Assembly: GCF_002954445.1 (NCBI RefSeq)
Contig: NZ_MQWA01000001.1
Location: forward strand, 3,803,780 to 3,867,779
DNA: 64,000 bases
Direction of reading: 5' to 3'
Source of the DNA: Rubritalea profundi
GTDB taxonomy: Bacteria; Verrucomicrobiota; Verrucomicrobiia; Verrucomicrobiales; Akkermansiaceae
Made by a program: the position numbers and the translations under genes. The notes below the pieces were generated by a model. That model worked only from the letters and a program-made list of their open reading frames with translations. It was not told the DNA's origin and did not search any database. Positions 53,935-62,150 of this stretch are shown here, piece after piece (positions within the stretch are counted from its first letter, which is position 1; each line of letters opens with the position of its first letter).

Positions 53935-54927
53935 ATGCCACTAGACTACACCTCCCATCCTGATAAATATGACGGTCGCATGCCGTATAATCGATGTGGA
54001 AAAAGCGGCCTCAAGCTACCAGCCATCTCACTTGGCCTCTGGCATAATTTTGGGAAACCCAACAGCTTAGACATGGCGCAAGCAATCTTGAAGAATTCTT
54101 TTGATGCTGGCATCACCCATTTTGATCTAGCCAACAACTACGGACCACCTCCAGGTCGTGCCGAGATCAATTTTGGTAAAATATTCCATACTCATTTCAG
54201 TAATCACCGCCACGAACTCATCATTTCCACCAAAGCTGGATACCTCATGTGGGATGGTCCCTACGGAGAATGGGGCTCACGCAAGTACATCCTCAACTCG
54301 CTAGACCAATCACTGCAACGCATGCAGCTAGACTACGTGGATATCTTTTACCACCATCGCCCAGACCTGGACACGCCATTGGAAGAATCTATGGGAGCAT
54401 TAGCCACTGCGGTGCAGCAAGGAAAAGCACTCTATGCAGGCATATCTAACTACCCAGCAGACAAAGCCGCCGAAGCAATCAAGATCCTCAAGGAGATGAA
54501 TACACCCTGCTTGATCCACCAGCCAAGATACTCACTCCTCGACCGCGGGATTGAGGACGGACTCACAGACGTACTAGACGAGCACGGTGTCGGATGCATC
54601 ACATTCTCACCGCTAGCTCAAGGTCAACTCACGAACCGCTATCTCGAAGGAATCCCTGCTAATTCTCGTGCCGGAAAAAAAAACGGTTTCCTAACGGTGA
54701 ACCAAGTGAATGAAAATATTGGTAAGGTCAGGCAGTTAGCCAACATAGCCGATGCTCGTGGCCAATCGCTGGCTCAAATGGCCTTAGCCTGGACAATATC
54801 CAACCCGACAGTCACATCCACCCTGATCGGCGCTAGCAGCGTAAAACAACTACAAGAGAACCTCAAGTGCCTCAACAACTGCGAATTTTCCCACGAGGAA
54901 CTAGCACTTATCAATGGGATCGTTTAA
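53935..54927 (+). CDS. aldo/keto reductase, YghZ/GPR-like (L-glyceraldehyde 3-phosphate reductase type)
   Basis: The start is ATG 53935 (MPLDYTSHPDKYDGRMPYNR), 330 residues; the longer frame from 53794 overlaps clpB and is not used. The TIM-barrel AKR residues are Asp64 and Tyr69 (THFDLANNYGPPPGRAE), Lys in LIISTKAGYLMWDGPYGEWG and His in YVDIFYHHRPD, with the NADPH-binding part LIGASSVKQLQENL near the C-terminus. Strong resemblance to E. coli YghZ (Gpr), which detoxifies methylglyoxal and reduces L-glyceraldehyde 3-phosphate. Divergent from clpB, convergent with dinB. Confidence 0.9.
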   Translation: MPLDYTSHPDKYDGRMPYNRCGKSGLKLPAISLGLWHNFGKPNSLDMAQAILKNSFDAGITHFDLANNYGPPPGRAEINFGKIFHTHFSNHRHELIISTKAGYLMWDGPYGEWGSRKYILNSLDQSLQRMQLDYVDIFYHHRPDLDTPLEESMGALATAVQQGKALYAGISNYPADKAAEAIKILKEMNTPCLIHQPRYSLLDRGIEDGLTDVLDEHGVGCITFSPLAQGQLTNRYLEGIPANSRAGKKNGFLTVNQVNENIGKVRQLANIADARGQSLAQMALAWTISNPTVTSTLIGASSVKQLQENLKCLNNCEFSHEELALINGIV

Positions 54928-55979
54928 AACATCTCCAATTGGGTTTCATCCTCCTCATCTGCGAGCCTGATCCCCACACCTAACAAACGCACGGCTTTAC
55001 CCCCACCACGTGCATGACCATCTATCAATAAGGCCTCTGCTAGGATTTCATCAACACTTGACGAAACCTTTTCTATGGTGGTTCTCGAGAAGTCAGCAAA
55101 CTTAAGCTTCACCACGACGCTCTTGATGGTACGCTCGGTGTAGCGCGCCTGATAGCTTTGCTCCACCTCAGCAACCAAACGGCGCAACTCAGGAACTAAA
55201 GCTAGATCTCCGACTACATCTTCGCTGAAGGTTGTCTCTTTGCTGATAGACTTGCGCACTCTGTGGACCTCCACCTCACGCGCGTCGCCCCCCCTACACA
55301 ACTCGTAAAGCTCTACTCCCCATCGACCATAGCGCCTAGACATGGCTATTTTATCTAGTTTTTGCATATCCCCACAGGTGACAATTCCATGCTGACTTAA
55401 CTTTTCCTGCATTTTCTTCCCCACCCCCCAGAGTTTAGCTACAGGCAGGGTACGCATAAACCCATCCACATCGTTAGCAGTGACTACCCATTGACCATTT
55501 GGCTTATCTAGGTCGCTCGCGATCTTAGCAATCAACTTGTTCGGCCCAATCCCCGCTGAAGCAGTCAGCCGAGTCTCTTCAAAAATCTGACGCCGAATCT
55601 CACGTGCAATCACCGAGGCATCAGACCGCCAATGGCTCACATCGAGGTAGGCTTCATCTAGGGACAGCGGCTCAATAAGATCTGTGAACCTTCCAAAAAT
55701 CGCACGAATCTGAGCCGACACCGATTGGTATACCTCAAAACGCGTCGGCACTAAAATCAACTGTGGACACCTCTCAAGCGCCATGAATCCTGGCATCGCA
55801 GCGCGCACACCGAAAACGCGCGCCTCGTAGCTCGCCGTACACAACACCCCCCTCCTGCCACTGCCACCGACACCAATCGGCTTCCCCCTGAGTTCCGGAA
55901 AATCACGTTGCTCAATCGCAGCATAGAAACAATCCATGTCGATATGTATGATTTTCCGCTGTTTCTCCTGCTCACTCAT
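54924..55979 (-). CDS. dinB: DNA polymerase IV
   Basis: Y-family translesion polymerase. The start is ATG 55979 (MSEQEKQRKIIHIDMDCFYA), 351 residues; an earlier ATG adds six residues. The active-site motifs are HIDMDCFYAAIEQRDFPELR, VGGSGRRGVLCTASYEARVF and SLDEAYLDVSHW with Asp and Glu. The thumb helix-hairpin-helix region is VAKLWGVGKKMQEKLSQHG. The little-finger domain begins KSISKETTFSEDVV. It ends ETQLEMF, matching a clamp-binding motif (QLEMF at the C-terminus). No lexA box is obvious upstream. It overlaps the aldo/keto reductase by a few bases. Confidence 0.93.
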   Translation of the reverse strand: MSEQEKQRKIIHIDMDCFYAAIEQRDFPELRGKPIGVGGSGRRGVLCTASYEARVFGVRAAMPGFMALERCPQLILVPTRFEVYQSVSAQIRAIFGRFTDLIEPLSLDEAYLDVSHWRSDASVIAREIRRQIFEETRLTASAGIGPNKLIAKIASDLDKPNGQWVVTANDVDGFMRTLPVAKLWGVGKKMQEKLSQHGIVTCGDMQKLDKIAMSRRYGRWGVELYELCRGGDAREVEVHRVRKSISKETTFSEDVVGDLALVPELRRLVAEVEQSYQARYTERTIKSVVVKLKFADFSRTTIEKVSSSVDEILAEALLIDGHARGGGKAVRLLGVGIRLADEEDETQLEMF

Positions 55980-56025
55980 TCTGTGTGCTTGCAGCAAAGC
56001 CTAGGCTGAGGTATTTGTCCACACG

Positions 56026-56715
56026 ATGAAACAACTCACACTCTTATTACTCGCCACTTTCTGTGTCATTTTCACTGCCTGCAACCAGCAAAAACCCGAA
56101 GTCCCTAAGAAAGATATTAGCCACACCCACACGGAGGAAGGTGATATCGAAGCCTCAAAGCAAGACATTCGCATCATCATCCATACAGATAACGGTGATA
56201 TTGAAGCCTCCATCTTTGCTTCGAAAACGCCTATCACTGCTGCCAATTTTCTCAACCTAGCCGATCGCGGTTATTACAATGGAGTCAAATTCCACCGTGT
56301 CATTCCCAACTTCATGGTCCAAGGCGGCGACCCGACCGAGACTGGCCGCGGCGGTCCTGGCTATAAATTCGAAGACGAATTTGTCGACGAGCTCAAGCAC
56401 GATAGTGCGGGCACATTCTCGATGGCAAATGCGGGGCCTGGCACGAATGGATCTCAATTCTTCATTACCCACAAAGCCACTCCCCACCTCGATCAACGGC
56501 ACACAGTGTTTGGCAAAGTTACTAAAGGTCTAGACATCGTGAACAAAATAACCGGGAAACTCTCAGGCCCAGGTTGGAAGACCGATGGAGTGGGTAACAA
56601 AATCACCTCAATCGAGATCCTCGATAATTGTGATGCTCTCTACAAATTGCAATCCCAACGTATCGCCGATTGGAATTCCGTGCTCGATGTCCGCTACCCA
56701 CGCAAAGACAAGTAA
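56026..56715 (+). CDS. peptidyl-prolyl cis-trans isomerase, cyclophilin type, lipoprotein
   Basis: 229 residues. The N-terminus [19 protein letters not shown] is a lipoprotein signal with the lipobox FTAC (Cys19). A charged linker with [15 protein letters not shown] precedes the cyclophilin domain (about 52-200): [55 protein letters not shown] and [17 protein letters not shown], with the catalytic Arg in FHRVIP. It speeds proline isomerisation of envelope proteins. It is followed by a terminator. Confidence 0.92.
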   Translation: MKQLTLLLLATFCVIFTACNQQKPEVPKKDISHTHTEEGDIEASKQDIRIIIHTDNGDIEASIFASKTPITAANFLNLADRGYYNGVKFHRVIPNFMVQGGDPTETGRGGPGYKFEDEFVDELKHDSAGTFSMANAGPGTNGSQFFITHKATPHLDQRHTVFGKVTKGLDIVNKITGKLSGPGWKTDGVGNKITSIEILDNCDALYKLQSQRIADWNSVLDVRYPRKDK

Positions 56716-56741
56716 CACCCACCACTAACGACCACTCAATA

Positions 56742-56773
56742 AGCTCAGGAGATTCTCCTGAGCTTTCTTTTTT
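56742..56773 (+). terminator. Rho-independent terminator after the cyclophilin gene
   Basis: AGCTCAGGAGA, loop TTC and TCCTGAGCT, then TTCTTTTTT. Confidence 0.88.
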
Positions 56774-56832
56774 CACCTCTAAGGTATATTGGGAATGACA
56801 TTTGCTCACACTCTCCTAGACTTAATAGCGTA

Positions 56833-57546
56833 ATGCCAATCTGGATGCCACCCATCATCGCCTTCTTACTAGGCTCTATCCCCTTCGGACTACTCATAGC
56901 AAAGTCCCAAGGTGTCAATATCCGCGAGCATGGTTCGGGGAACATCGGCGCTACCAATGTGCTTCGCGTTGTTGGGAAGAAATACGGGATCACTTGTTTT
57001 GTTCTAGATTTTTTCAAGGGGCTCATACCTACGTTCATAGCGATAAATTTCATTCGTTTTGATCAACCTGCTGATATCGTCGCAAAAAATTTTATGCTAC
57101 TTCCCAGTCTGCAGGATCACGCCAGCATACTCAGTCAAATCAATGCACAGGGCCTACACATACTGACTGGGCTTTGCGCTGTCATGGGGCACAACTATTC
57201 CCCCTGGGTTTCATTTAAAGGCGGTAAAGGGGTCGCGACCTCAGCTGGAGTGATCACCGCCCTCGCACCATTTGGACTACTCATCCTAGGCTTCATTTGG
57301 TTTGTGAGCTTTAAGCTTACACGCTACGTTTCTGTCGCCAGTATTCTAGCTTCAGTCTCTCTTCCATTTGTCGTGATATACGGCTCATGGCGTCATGGTA
57401 AATTAGCCAATGACACATGGAATAAACCACTATTAGCCTTCGCTATTTTCATCGCTCTTATGTCCGTCTGGAAACATCGGTCCAATATCGTTAAATTAAT
57501 GAATGGCACCGAAAACCGCTTCACCCCAAAAAGTAAAAAATCTTAA
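56833..57546 (+). CDS. plsY: acyl-phosphate glycerol-3-phosphate acyltransferase
   Basis: Inner-membrane enzyme that makes lysophosphatidic acid from acyl phosphate and glycerol 3-phosphate. 237 residues, five or six membrane segments. The family motifs are LGSIPFGLLIA, REHGSGNIGATNVLRVVGKK, CAVMGHNYSPWVSFKGGKGVATSAG and KHRSNIVKLMNGTENRF. An insertion of about 25 polar residues at 80-105 (NFIRFDQPADIVAKNFMLLP onward) is longer than in most PlsY. It is followed after 3 bp by gpsA, which makes the substrate. Confidence 0.93.
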   Translation: MPIWMPPIIAFLLGSIPFGLLIAKSQGVNIREHGSGNIGATNVLRVVGKKYGITCFVLDFFKGLIPTFIAINFIRFDQPADIVAKNFMLLPSLQDHASILSQINAQGLHILTGLCAVMGHNYSPWVSFKGGKGVATSAGVITALAPFGLLILGFIWFVSFKLTRYVSVASILASVSLPFVVIYGSWRHGKLANDTWNKPLLAFAIFIALMSVWKHRSNIVKLMNGTENRFTPKSKKS

Positions 57547-57549
57547 GCC

Positions 57550-58560
57550 ATGCCATTCGATTCATCCCAAACCGCAGTTGTACTAGGTTCTGGCTCATGG
57601 GGCACAGCCCTAGCTATGGTGCTTTCTGAGCACTTTTCTAAAGTCACACTCATTGGCCGCAACATTGAGCAGTGCGCAGAAATTAATGGATTTCACACCA
57701 ACGCAAACTACCTGCCACGCATTGACTTACCGAAAAACATCGAAGCTTCAGTCGATTATAAGGATGCAGTCGATGCCTCCCTCATCCTCTTTGTTCTGCC
57801 CACTTCAGCTACACGCTCTGCCGCAACTGAGCTTGCCTCAATTGGGATATCTACCGATGTTCCGCTGGTTTCGTGTTCCAAAGGTATTGAACGAGGCTCA
57901 GGTATTCGCATGAGCGAAATCATCACGGAACTCATGCCGCACAACCCAATAGCTGTGCACTCTGGCCCAACACACGCGGAAGAAGTCTCGACTCATCTCG
58001 CATCTGCGGCGGTAGTCGGCTCCACTAACAACGATCTAGCAGAAGGCCTTCAATCAGTCTTCACCACAGCGTACTTCCGCACCTACACCAGCGACGATGT
58101 AGCCGGCATCGAACTCGGTGGAGCGCTGAAGAATGTCTTCGCTATTGCAGCCGGAATCATCTCCGGTATTGGTCTAGGTGATAATGCTATCGCCGCGCTT
58201 GTCACACGTGGGCTCGCTGAAATGACCCGCTTAGGCATCGCTCTCGGTGGCAGACCCGAAACTTTCTCTGGGCTCTCTGGTATTGGTGACCTGATGGTGA
58301 CTTGTTATTCACCTCATTCACGCAACAACCGCGTGGGCAAAGCTCTCGGTAGTGGTGAGACTCTGGAAGAAGTCACCGAACGACTAGGAATGGTTGCCGA
58401 AGGTGTTCCCAACACCCTCTCGATCTATGAAGCAGCACGTAAACATGGGATAGAAACCCCTATCATTGATGCTGTCTATCAGATCTTATATGAAGATAAA
58501 TCAGCTCAGGAAGCCCTCGTTGATCTTCTCACTAGAGACCTAAAGCCTGAAATGGGCTAA
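57550..58560 (+). CDS. gpsA: glycerol-3-phosphate dehydrogenase [NAD(P)+]
   Basis: Reduces dihydroxyacetone phosphate to glycerol 3-phosphate for phospholipids. 336 residues. The dinucleotide motif is VVLGSGSWGTALAMVL, and VSCSKGIERGSGIRMSEI, SGPTHAEEV and the catalytic Lys in GIELGGALKNVFAIAAGI follow. GLSGIGDLMVTCYSPHSRNNRVG completes the C-terminal domain. The plsY-gpsA pair is a common operon and couples substrate and acylation. Confidence 0.95.
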   Translation: MPFDSSQTAVVLGSGSWGTALAMVLSEHFSKVTLIGRNIEQCAEINGFHTNANYLPRIDLPKNIEASVDYKDAVDASLILFVLPTSATRSAATELASIGISTDVPLVSCSKGIERGSGIRMSEIITELMPHNPIAVHSGPTHAEEVSTHLASAAVVGSTNNDLAEGLQSVFTTAYFRTYTSDDVAGIELGGALKNVFAIAAGIISGIGLGDNAIAALVTRGLAEMTRLGIALGGRPETFSGLSGIGDLMVTCYSPHSRNNRVGKALGSGETLEEVTERLGMVAEGVPNTLSIYEAARKHGIETPIIDAVYQILYEDKSAQEALVDLLTRDLKPEMG

Positions 58561-58593
58561 AGCTCACCTCATACTTCCTATAGACACAAAAAT

Positions 58594-58620
58594 GCGAAGC
58601 CTTTTGGGCTTCGCTTTTTT
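58594..58620 (+). terminator. Rho-independent terminator after gpsA
   Basis: GCGAAGCC, a short loop of T and GG, and GGCTTCGC followed by seven T. Confidence 0.88.
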
Positions 58621-58629
58621 TGCAAGAAA

Positions 58630-58703
58630 TACACCTGAAGGGAGTCGAACCCCTAACCTTCTGATTCGTAGTCAGATGCTCTATCCAATTGAGCTACAGG
58701 TGC
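58630..58703 (-). tRNA. tRNA-Arg (anticodon ACG), copy 1
   Basis: A complete cloverleaf on the minus strand: acceptor GCACCTG with CAGGTGT, D arm GCTCAATTGGATAGAGC, anticodon stem TCTGA/TCAGA with loop CTACGAA (ACG), T arm GGGGTTCGACTCCC and discriminator A. No CCA encoded. Acceptor pair 6-67 is U-A and pair 1-72 is G-U. A34 would be converted to inosine by TadA. Confidence 0.95.
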
Positions 58704-58757
58704 TTTAGATTGCTTGCTGCACCACTTTTGTGTTTCGTGTATTTTCCAGAAAAGAAA

Positions 58758-58831
58758 TACACCCGAAGGGAGTCGAACCCCTAACCTTCTGATTCGTAGT
58801 CAGATGCTCTATCCAATTGAGCTACGGGTGC
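58758..58831 (-). tRNA. tRNA-Arg (anticodon ACG), copy 2
   Basis: Nearly identical to copy 1 and 54 bp from it, apart from the acceptor stem, which is GCACCCG with CGGGTGT, so pair 6-67 is C-G here. The rest of the body matches copy 1. No CCA encoded; pair 1-72 is again G-U. The tandem pair lies between gpsA and the ABC-F gene. Confidence 0.95.
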
Positions 58832-59133
58832 TTTTGAAACACATGCTGTGTTGCGCTGCGGGCGCAGAAAACCACAAGACCCCCTATCCGTCAAGGAAAC
58901 GCTGCACTTTTTTTATTAGGTAATCTGAAGCATTCTCCGCAACACCCTTGCCAAGAAGTAGCTAGATACAAATATCTTTGTTCTATTTTTCCAATGCCAA
59001 GGGTGCAGAGAACGATAACTCTACGATGAATCCTCCCATCTTTCTGCGACGCTCTACAAACTTAGCGAAACATTTGGCTATTCCAGATGAGTTTTAGGTT
59101 GAAAATCCCGCAAATTCACGGCACTGATCAAAC
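58832..59133. other. gene-free region between tRNA-Arg and the ABC-F gene
   Basis: 302 bp with no credible coding frame. There is a run of T at about 58910 and an imperfect inverted pair (CACCCTTGCCA and TGCCAAGGGTG). Presumably it holds the promoters of tRNA-Arg and the ABC-F gene, but none is clear. Confidence 0.4.
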
Positions 59134-60741
59134 ATGTTAACGATCCGCAACCTCACTAAGACGATTGGTGGGAGAACACTCTTTGAAGAAGCCAAGATGA
59201 CCATCAACTGGGGTGAGCGCGTTGCTCTCGTCGGGCCTAATGGCGCAGGCAAGTCCACCCTATTCCGCATAATCCTCAATCAAGAGGACCTTGATTCGGG
59301 CAAAGCTGATATAGATGAATACGCCATCACTGGCTACCTAGCACAGGAATCTGGCGACCCTGGTCCTGAGTCCATCCTCGAACTCGCAATCGGCATCACA
59401 CCTGAAATGGCAGCAGCAATCAAAACGATGCGTGAGTGCGAAACTGCAGGCACAACTGACCTGCCAGAATTCGCGGAAGCCCAAGACACCTTTGACGCCA
59501 ACAATGGCTACGCTCTAGAGCCTAAGGCTAAAAAAATTCTCGCTGGCCTCGGCTTCAAGCAAGATCAAGTCAACGAGCCAGCCAGCACCTTCTCTGGCGG
59601 TTGGGTCATGCGTGCTAACCTCGCGCGCCTCCTCGTCCAAGAGCCAGACCTCCTCATGCTGGATGAGCCGACGAACCACCTAGACCTCCTTTCACTCATT
59701 TGGCTCCAGCGTTATTTACAGAGCTACCCAGGCGCCTTGCTAGTCATCTCTCACGACCGTGATTTCATGGATGAAATCATCGAGACAGTCTACGAGATCG
59801 ATGAGCAAAAGCTCGTTAATTACACTGGCAACTACAGCTCTTACGAAAAACAACGTGAAAAGCGTTACGACCAAAAAGTGCAGCGCTATCGCTCACAACA
59901 AAAAGAAGTCGAGCGTATTCAAGAATTTGTCGATAGATTCCGCAATGTTGGCTCAAAGTCATCGCAGGTAAACGAGCGGATGAAAATGATTGCAAAGCTC
60001 AAAGCTGAGATCGTCAAGCCGATGGCTCCACGCAAAGTATTCCGCTTCAATATCCCTGAGCCACCACGATCTAACCAGATTCTAGCAGAACTCAAGGGTG
60101 TGCGTAAGGCATACGGCGACAAAGTCATCTACGATAAAACCGACTTCATGGTCGAGCGCGGTGACCGCACAGTACTCGTCGGGCCTAACGGCGCAGGTAA
60201 ATCAACATTGATGAAGATCATTGCTGGGTTCGAAGACGTGCAAGAAGGCTCCTGCGAACTCGGTTACGCCACAAAGATGGGCTACTTCTCCCAGCACCGT
60301 GCACTCACACTCAATGAGTCTAACACAGTGCTCGACGAGGTTATGGCAGCCAATCCTGAACTACGCGAAGATGAAGCCCGCTCCATCCTCGGCTCCTTCC
60401 TATTCCGCAAGAACGATGTACTCAAGCGCGTCCGCGTACTCTCTGGTGGTGAGAAATCACGACTCAACTTGGTGAAATTCTTGGTGAATCCACCGAACCT
60501 CCTGCTTATGGATGAGCCGACTACTCACCTTGATCTCCTTTCTATCGAGGCTCTGGTTCAGGCACTAAAGTCTTACAAAGGAACATTGCTCTTCATCTCC
60601 CACGATGTGCACTTCATCCGCAACCTTGCGGAAACCACAGTTCACGTCGCAGACGGCAAGCTCACCAAATACAGCGGCGGCTACGACTACTTCCTCGAGA
60701 AGTCGGGCCTAAACGACGATCGCTCAGCGGTGACTTCGTAG
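59134..60741 (+). CDS. ABC-F family ATPase (ribosome-associated, Uup/EttA-like)
   Basis: 535 residues with two ABC domains and no membrane segment. Domain 1 (about 1-255) has Walker A LVGPNGAGKSTL, signature SGGWVMRANLARLL and Walker B LLMLDEPTNHLDLLSL. A linker of about 80 residues follows, rich in charged residues (YEKQREKRYDQKVQRYRSQQ). Domain 2 (about 320-520) has LVGPNGAGKSTLM, LSGGEKSRLNLVKFL and LLMDEPTTHLDLLSIEAL. Such proteins act on the ribosome E site in translation; the subgroup (Uup, EttA, YbiT, YheS) cannot be fixed. The C-terminus has no Uup-type coiled-coil extension. Confidence 0.9.
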   Translation: MLTIRNLTKTIGGRTLFEEAKMTINWGERVALVGPNGAGKSTLFRIILNQEDLDSGKADIDEYAITGYLAQESGDPGPESILELAIGITPEMAAAIKTMRECETAGTTDLPEFAEAQDTFDANNGYALEPKAKKILAGLGFKQDQVNEPASTFSGGWVMRANLARLLVQEPDLLMLDEPTNHLDLLSLIWLQRYLQSYPGALLVISHDRDFMDEIIETVYEIDEQKLVNYTGNYSSYEKQREKRYDQKVQRYRSQQKEVERIQEFVDRFRNVGSKSSQVNERMKMIAKLKAEIVKPMAPRKVFRFNIPEPPRSNQILAELKGVRKAYGDKVIYDKTDFMVERGDRTVLVGPNGAGKSTLMKIIAGFEDVQEGSCELGYATKMGYFSQHRALTLNESNTVLDEVMAANPELREDEARSILGSFLFRKNDVLKRVRVLSGGEKSRLNLVKFLVNPPNLLLMDEPTTHLDLLSIEALVQALKSYKGTLLFISHDVHFIRNLAETTVHVADGKLTKYSGGYDYFLEKSGLNDDRSAVTS

Positions 60742-60763
60742 ATAACCCTAATAATATTTCTCA

Positions 60764-60794
60764 ATGGGAGCTCACTTCGAGCTCCCATTTTTTT
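60764..60794 (+). terminator. Rho-independent terminator after the ABC-F gene
   Basis: ATGGGAGCTC, loop ACTTC and GAGCTCCCAT followed by a run of eight T. Confidence 0.92.
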
Positions 60795-60809
60795 GTTGCT
60801 ACAGAACTA

Positions 60810-61013
60810 ATACCACTCAGTGTTTCGAAAAAGACTGATGCTTGAGTGATTCCCTTAGAAATCAAGACTAGAAGAAGGAGCGATGCGAGCATCGTAACTG
60901 AGGATAAACGCTGATTCAGAAGGAAAACACCCAGCCCCTCACTTCTTCCGTGAAGCGCACATTTCTAGAACCTAAAAAACAACATCTGTCTCTTTTGAAA
61001 TGCTAAGTGGTAT
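60810..61013. mobile_element. MITE-like element with imperfect terminal inverted repeats
   Basis: The left end reads ATACCACTCAGTGTTTCGAA and the right end, reverse-complemented, reads ATACCACTTAGCATTTCAAA. Over about 34 bases (60810-60843 against 60980-61013) about three quarters match. The 204 bp between the ends holds no gene; its centre has a perfect short hairpin CGATGC-GA-GCATCG (60881-60894). This is the architecture of a non-autonomous transposable element or REP-like repeat. It lies between the ABC-F terminator and fabH. No transposase is in the window and no clear target-site duplication is visible. Confidence 0.55.
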
Positions 61014-61083
61014 AATAAATCAGTTGATTCAGGGGGCAGTCAAAGGTTGACCATAGAAACGATCACGGCTATCACCAATCGCG

Positions 61084-62085
61084 ATGAGTGAATCTGCATC
61101 TGAATATCCCGTAATGATTGCTGGCACTGGTAGCTATGTGCCTGAGAAAGTTGTCACTAACGCCGACCTTGCTAAAGTTATTGACACCACAGATGAGTGG
61201 ATCACATCGAGAACTGGCATCAAGCAACGCCATATTGCCGCTGATGACGAGTTCACTTCTCACCTTGCCACCAACGCGGCAAGAAAAGCGCTTGAGCAAT
61301 CAGGCATTGCTGCAGAAGACATACAGCTCATCATTGTAGCTACCATTTCACCTGACACTATCACACCTGCGACGGCGTGCTATGTTCAGCATAATCTTGG
61401 AGCTAATAAAGCTATCGCGTTTGATATATCAGCCGCTTGCTCCGGCTTCCTCTACGCTTTGAAATTGGCCAAGCGCATGATTTCTGACGGAGCATTCGAG
61501 AATGCCCTCATCATCGGAGCTGAGAAGCTCTCCTCATTCGTAAACTGGGAAGACCGCAATACTTGCGTGCTCTTCGGTGACGGAGCTGGAGCTGCAGTGC
61601 TTCGCCGTTCAAAAGAAGGTGAAGGCCGCATCTTAGCGACTGAAATGGGAACTGATGGCAAACACACTGGCATCCTGAACATCCCAGGTGGCGGCTCAGC
61701 CTGCCCTACCACTCCAGAAAATGCTGCTGAAAAGCTCGCTTCACTCAACATGTCTGGCCGCGAAGTATTCAAGCTCGCCGTCAACGCCATGAAGAAAGCC
61801 TCCGAGGCGGTGATTGAGCGCGCCAACCTCACTGCGGATGACATCAAACTCGTCATCCCGCACCAAGCGAATCTGCGCATCATCGATGCCATCGCTGACC
61901 GCCTCACCATCCCCAATGAAAAAGTCTTCGTCAACCTTCACAAGTACGGCAACACTTCAGCTGCAGCTGTCGCCATCGCCCTAGACGAAGCGCACCGCGC
62001 AGGAAGATTCGAACGCGGTGACAAGATTATCTTAGTCGTCTTCGGCGCCGGCCTCACCTGGGCTGCTACCGCAATCGAGTGGTAA
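61084..62085 (+). CDS. fabH: 3-oxoacyl-[acyl-carrier-protein] synthase III
   Basis: Starts fatty-acid synthesis by condensing acetyl-CoA (or a branched acyl-CoA) with malonyl-ACP. 333 residues of the thiolase fold. Catalytic residues: Cys119 in DISAACSGFLYALKLA, His260 in VIPHQANLRI and Asn290 in LHKYGNTSAAAVAIAL. The N-terminus has GTGSYVPEKVVTNADL and TDEWITSRTGIKQRH. A single gene; plsX and rpmF, often adjacent, are not here. It lies just after the MITE-like element and ends at a terminator. Confidence 0.95.
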   Translation: MSESASEYPVMIAGTGSYVPEKVVTNADLAKVIDTTDEWITSRTGIKQRHIAADDEFTSHLATNAARKALEQSGIAAEDIQLIIVATISPDTITPATACYVQHNLGANKAIAFDISAACSGFLYALKLAKRMISDGAFENALIIGAEKLSSFVNWEDRNTCVLFGDGAGAAVLRRSKEGEGRILATEMGTDGKHTGILNIPGGGSACPTTPENAAEKLASLNMSGREVFKLAVNAMKKASEAVIERANLTADDIKLVIPHQANLRIIDAIADRLTIPNEKVFVNLHKYGNTSAAAVAIALDEAHRAGRFERGDKIILVVFGAGLTWAATAIEW

Positions 62086-62112
62086 CTTCTTCTCCACTTG
62101 CAAACTTTTTAG

Positions 62113-62150
62113 AAACTCCGCATAGTCAATTTATGCGGAGTTCTTTTTTT
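62113..62150 (+). terminator. Rho-independent terminator after fabH
   Basis: AACTCCGCATA and TATGCGGAGTT form an 11-bp perfect stem with a 7-nt loop, then C and seven T. The T-run touches the start codon of the next gene. Confidence 0.92.
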
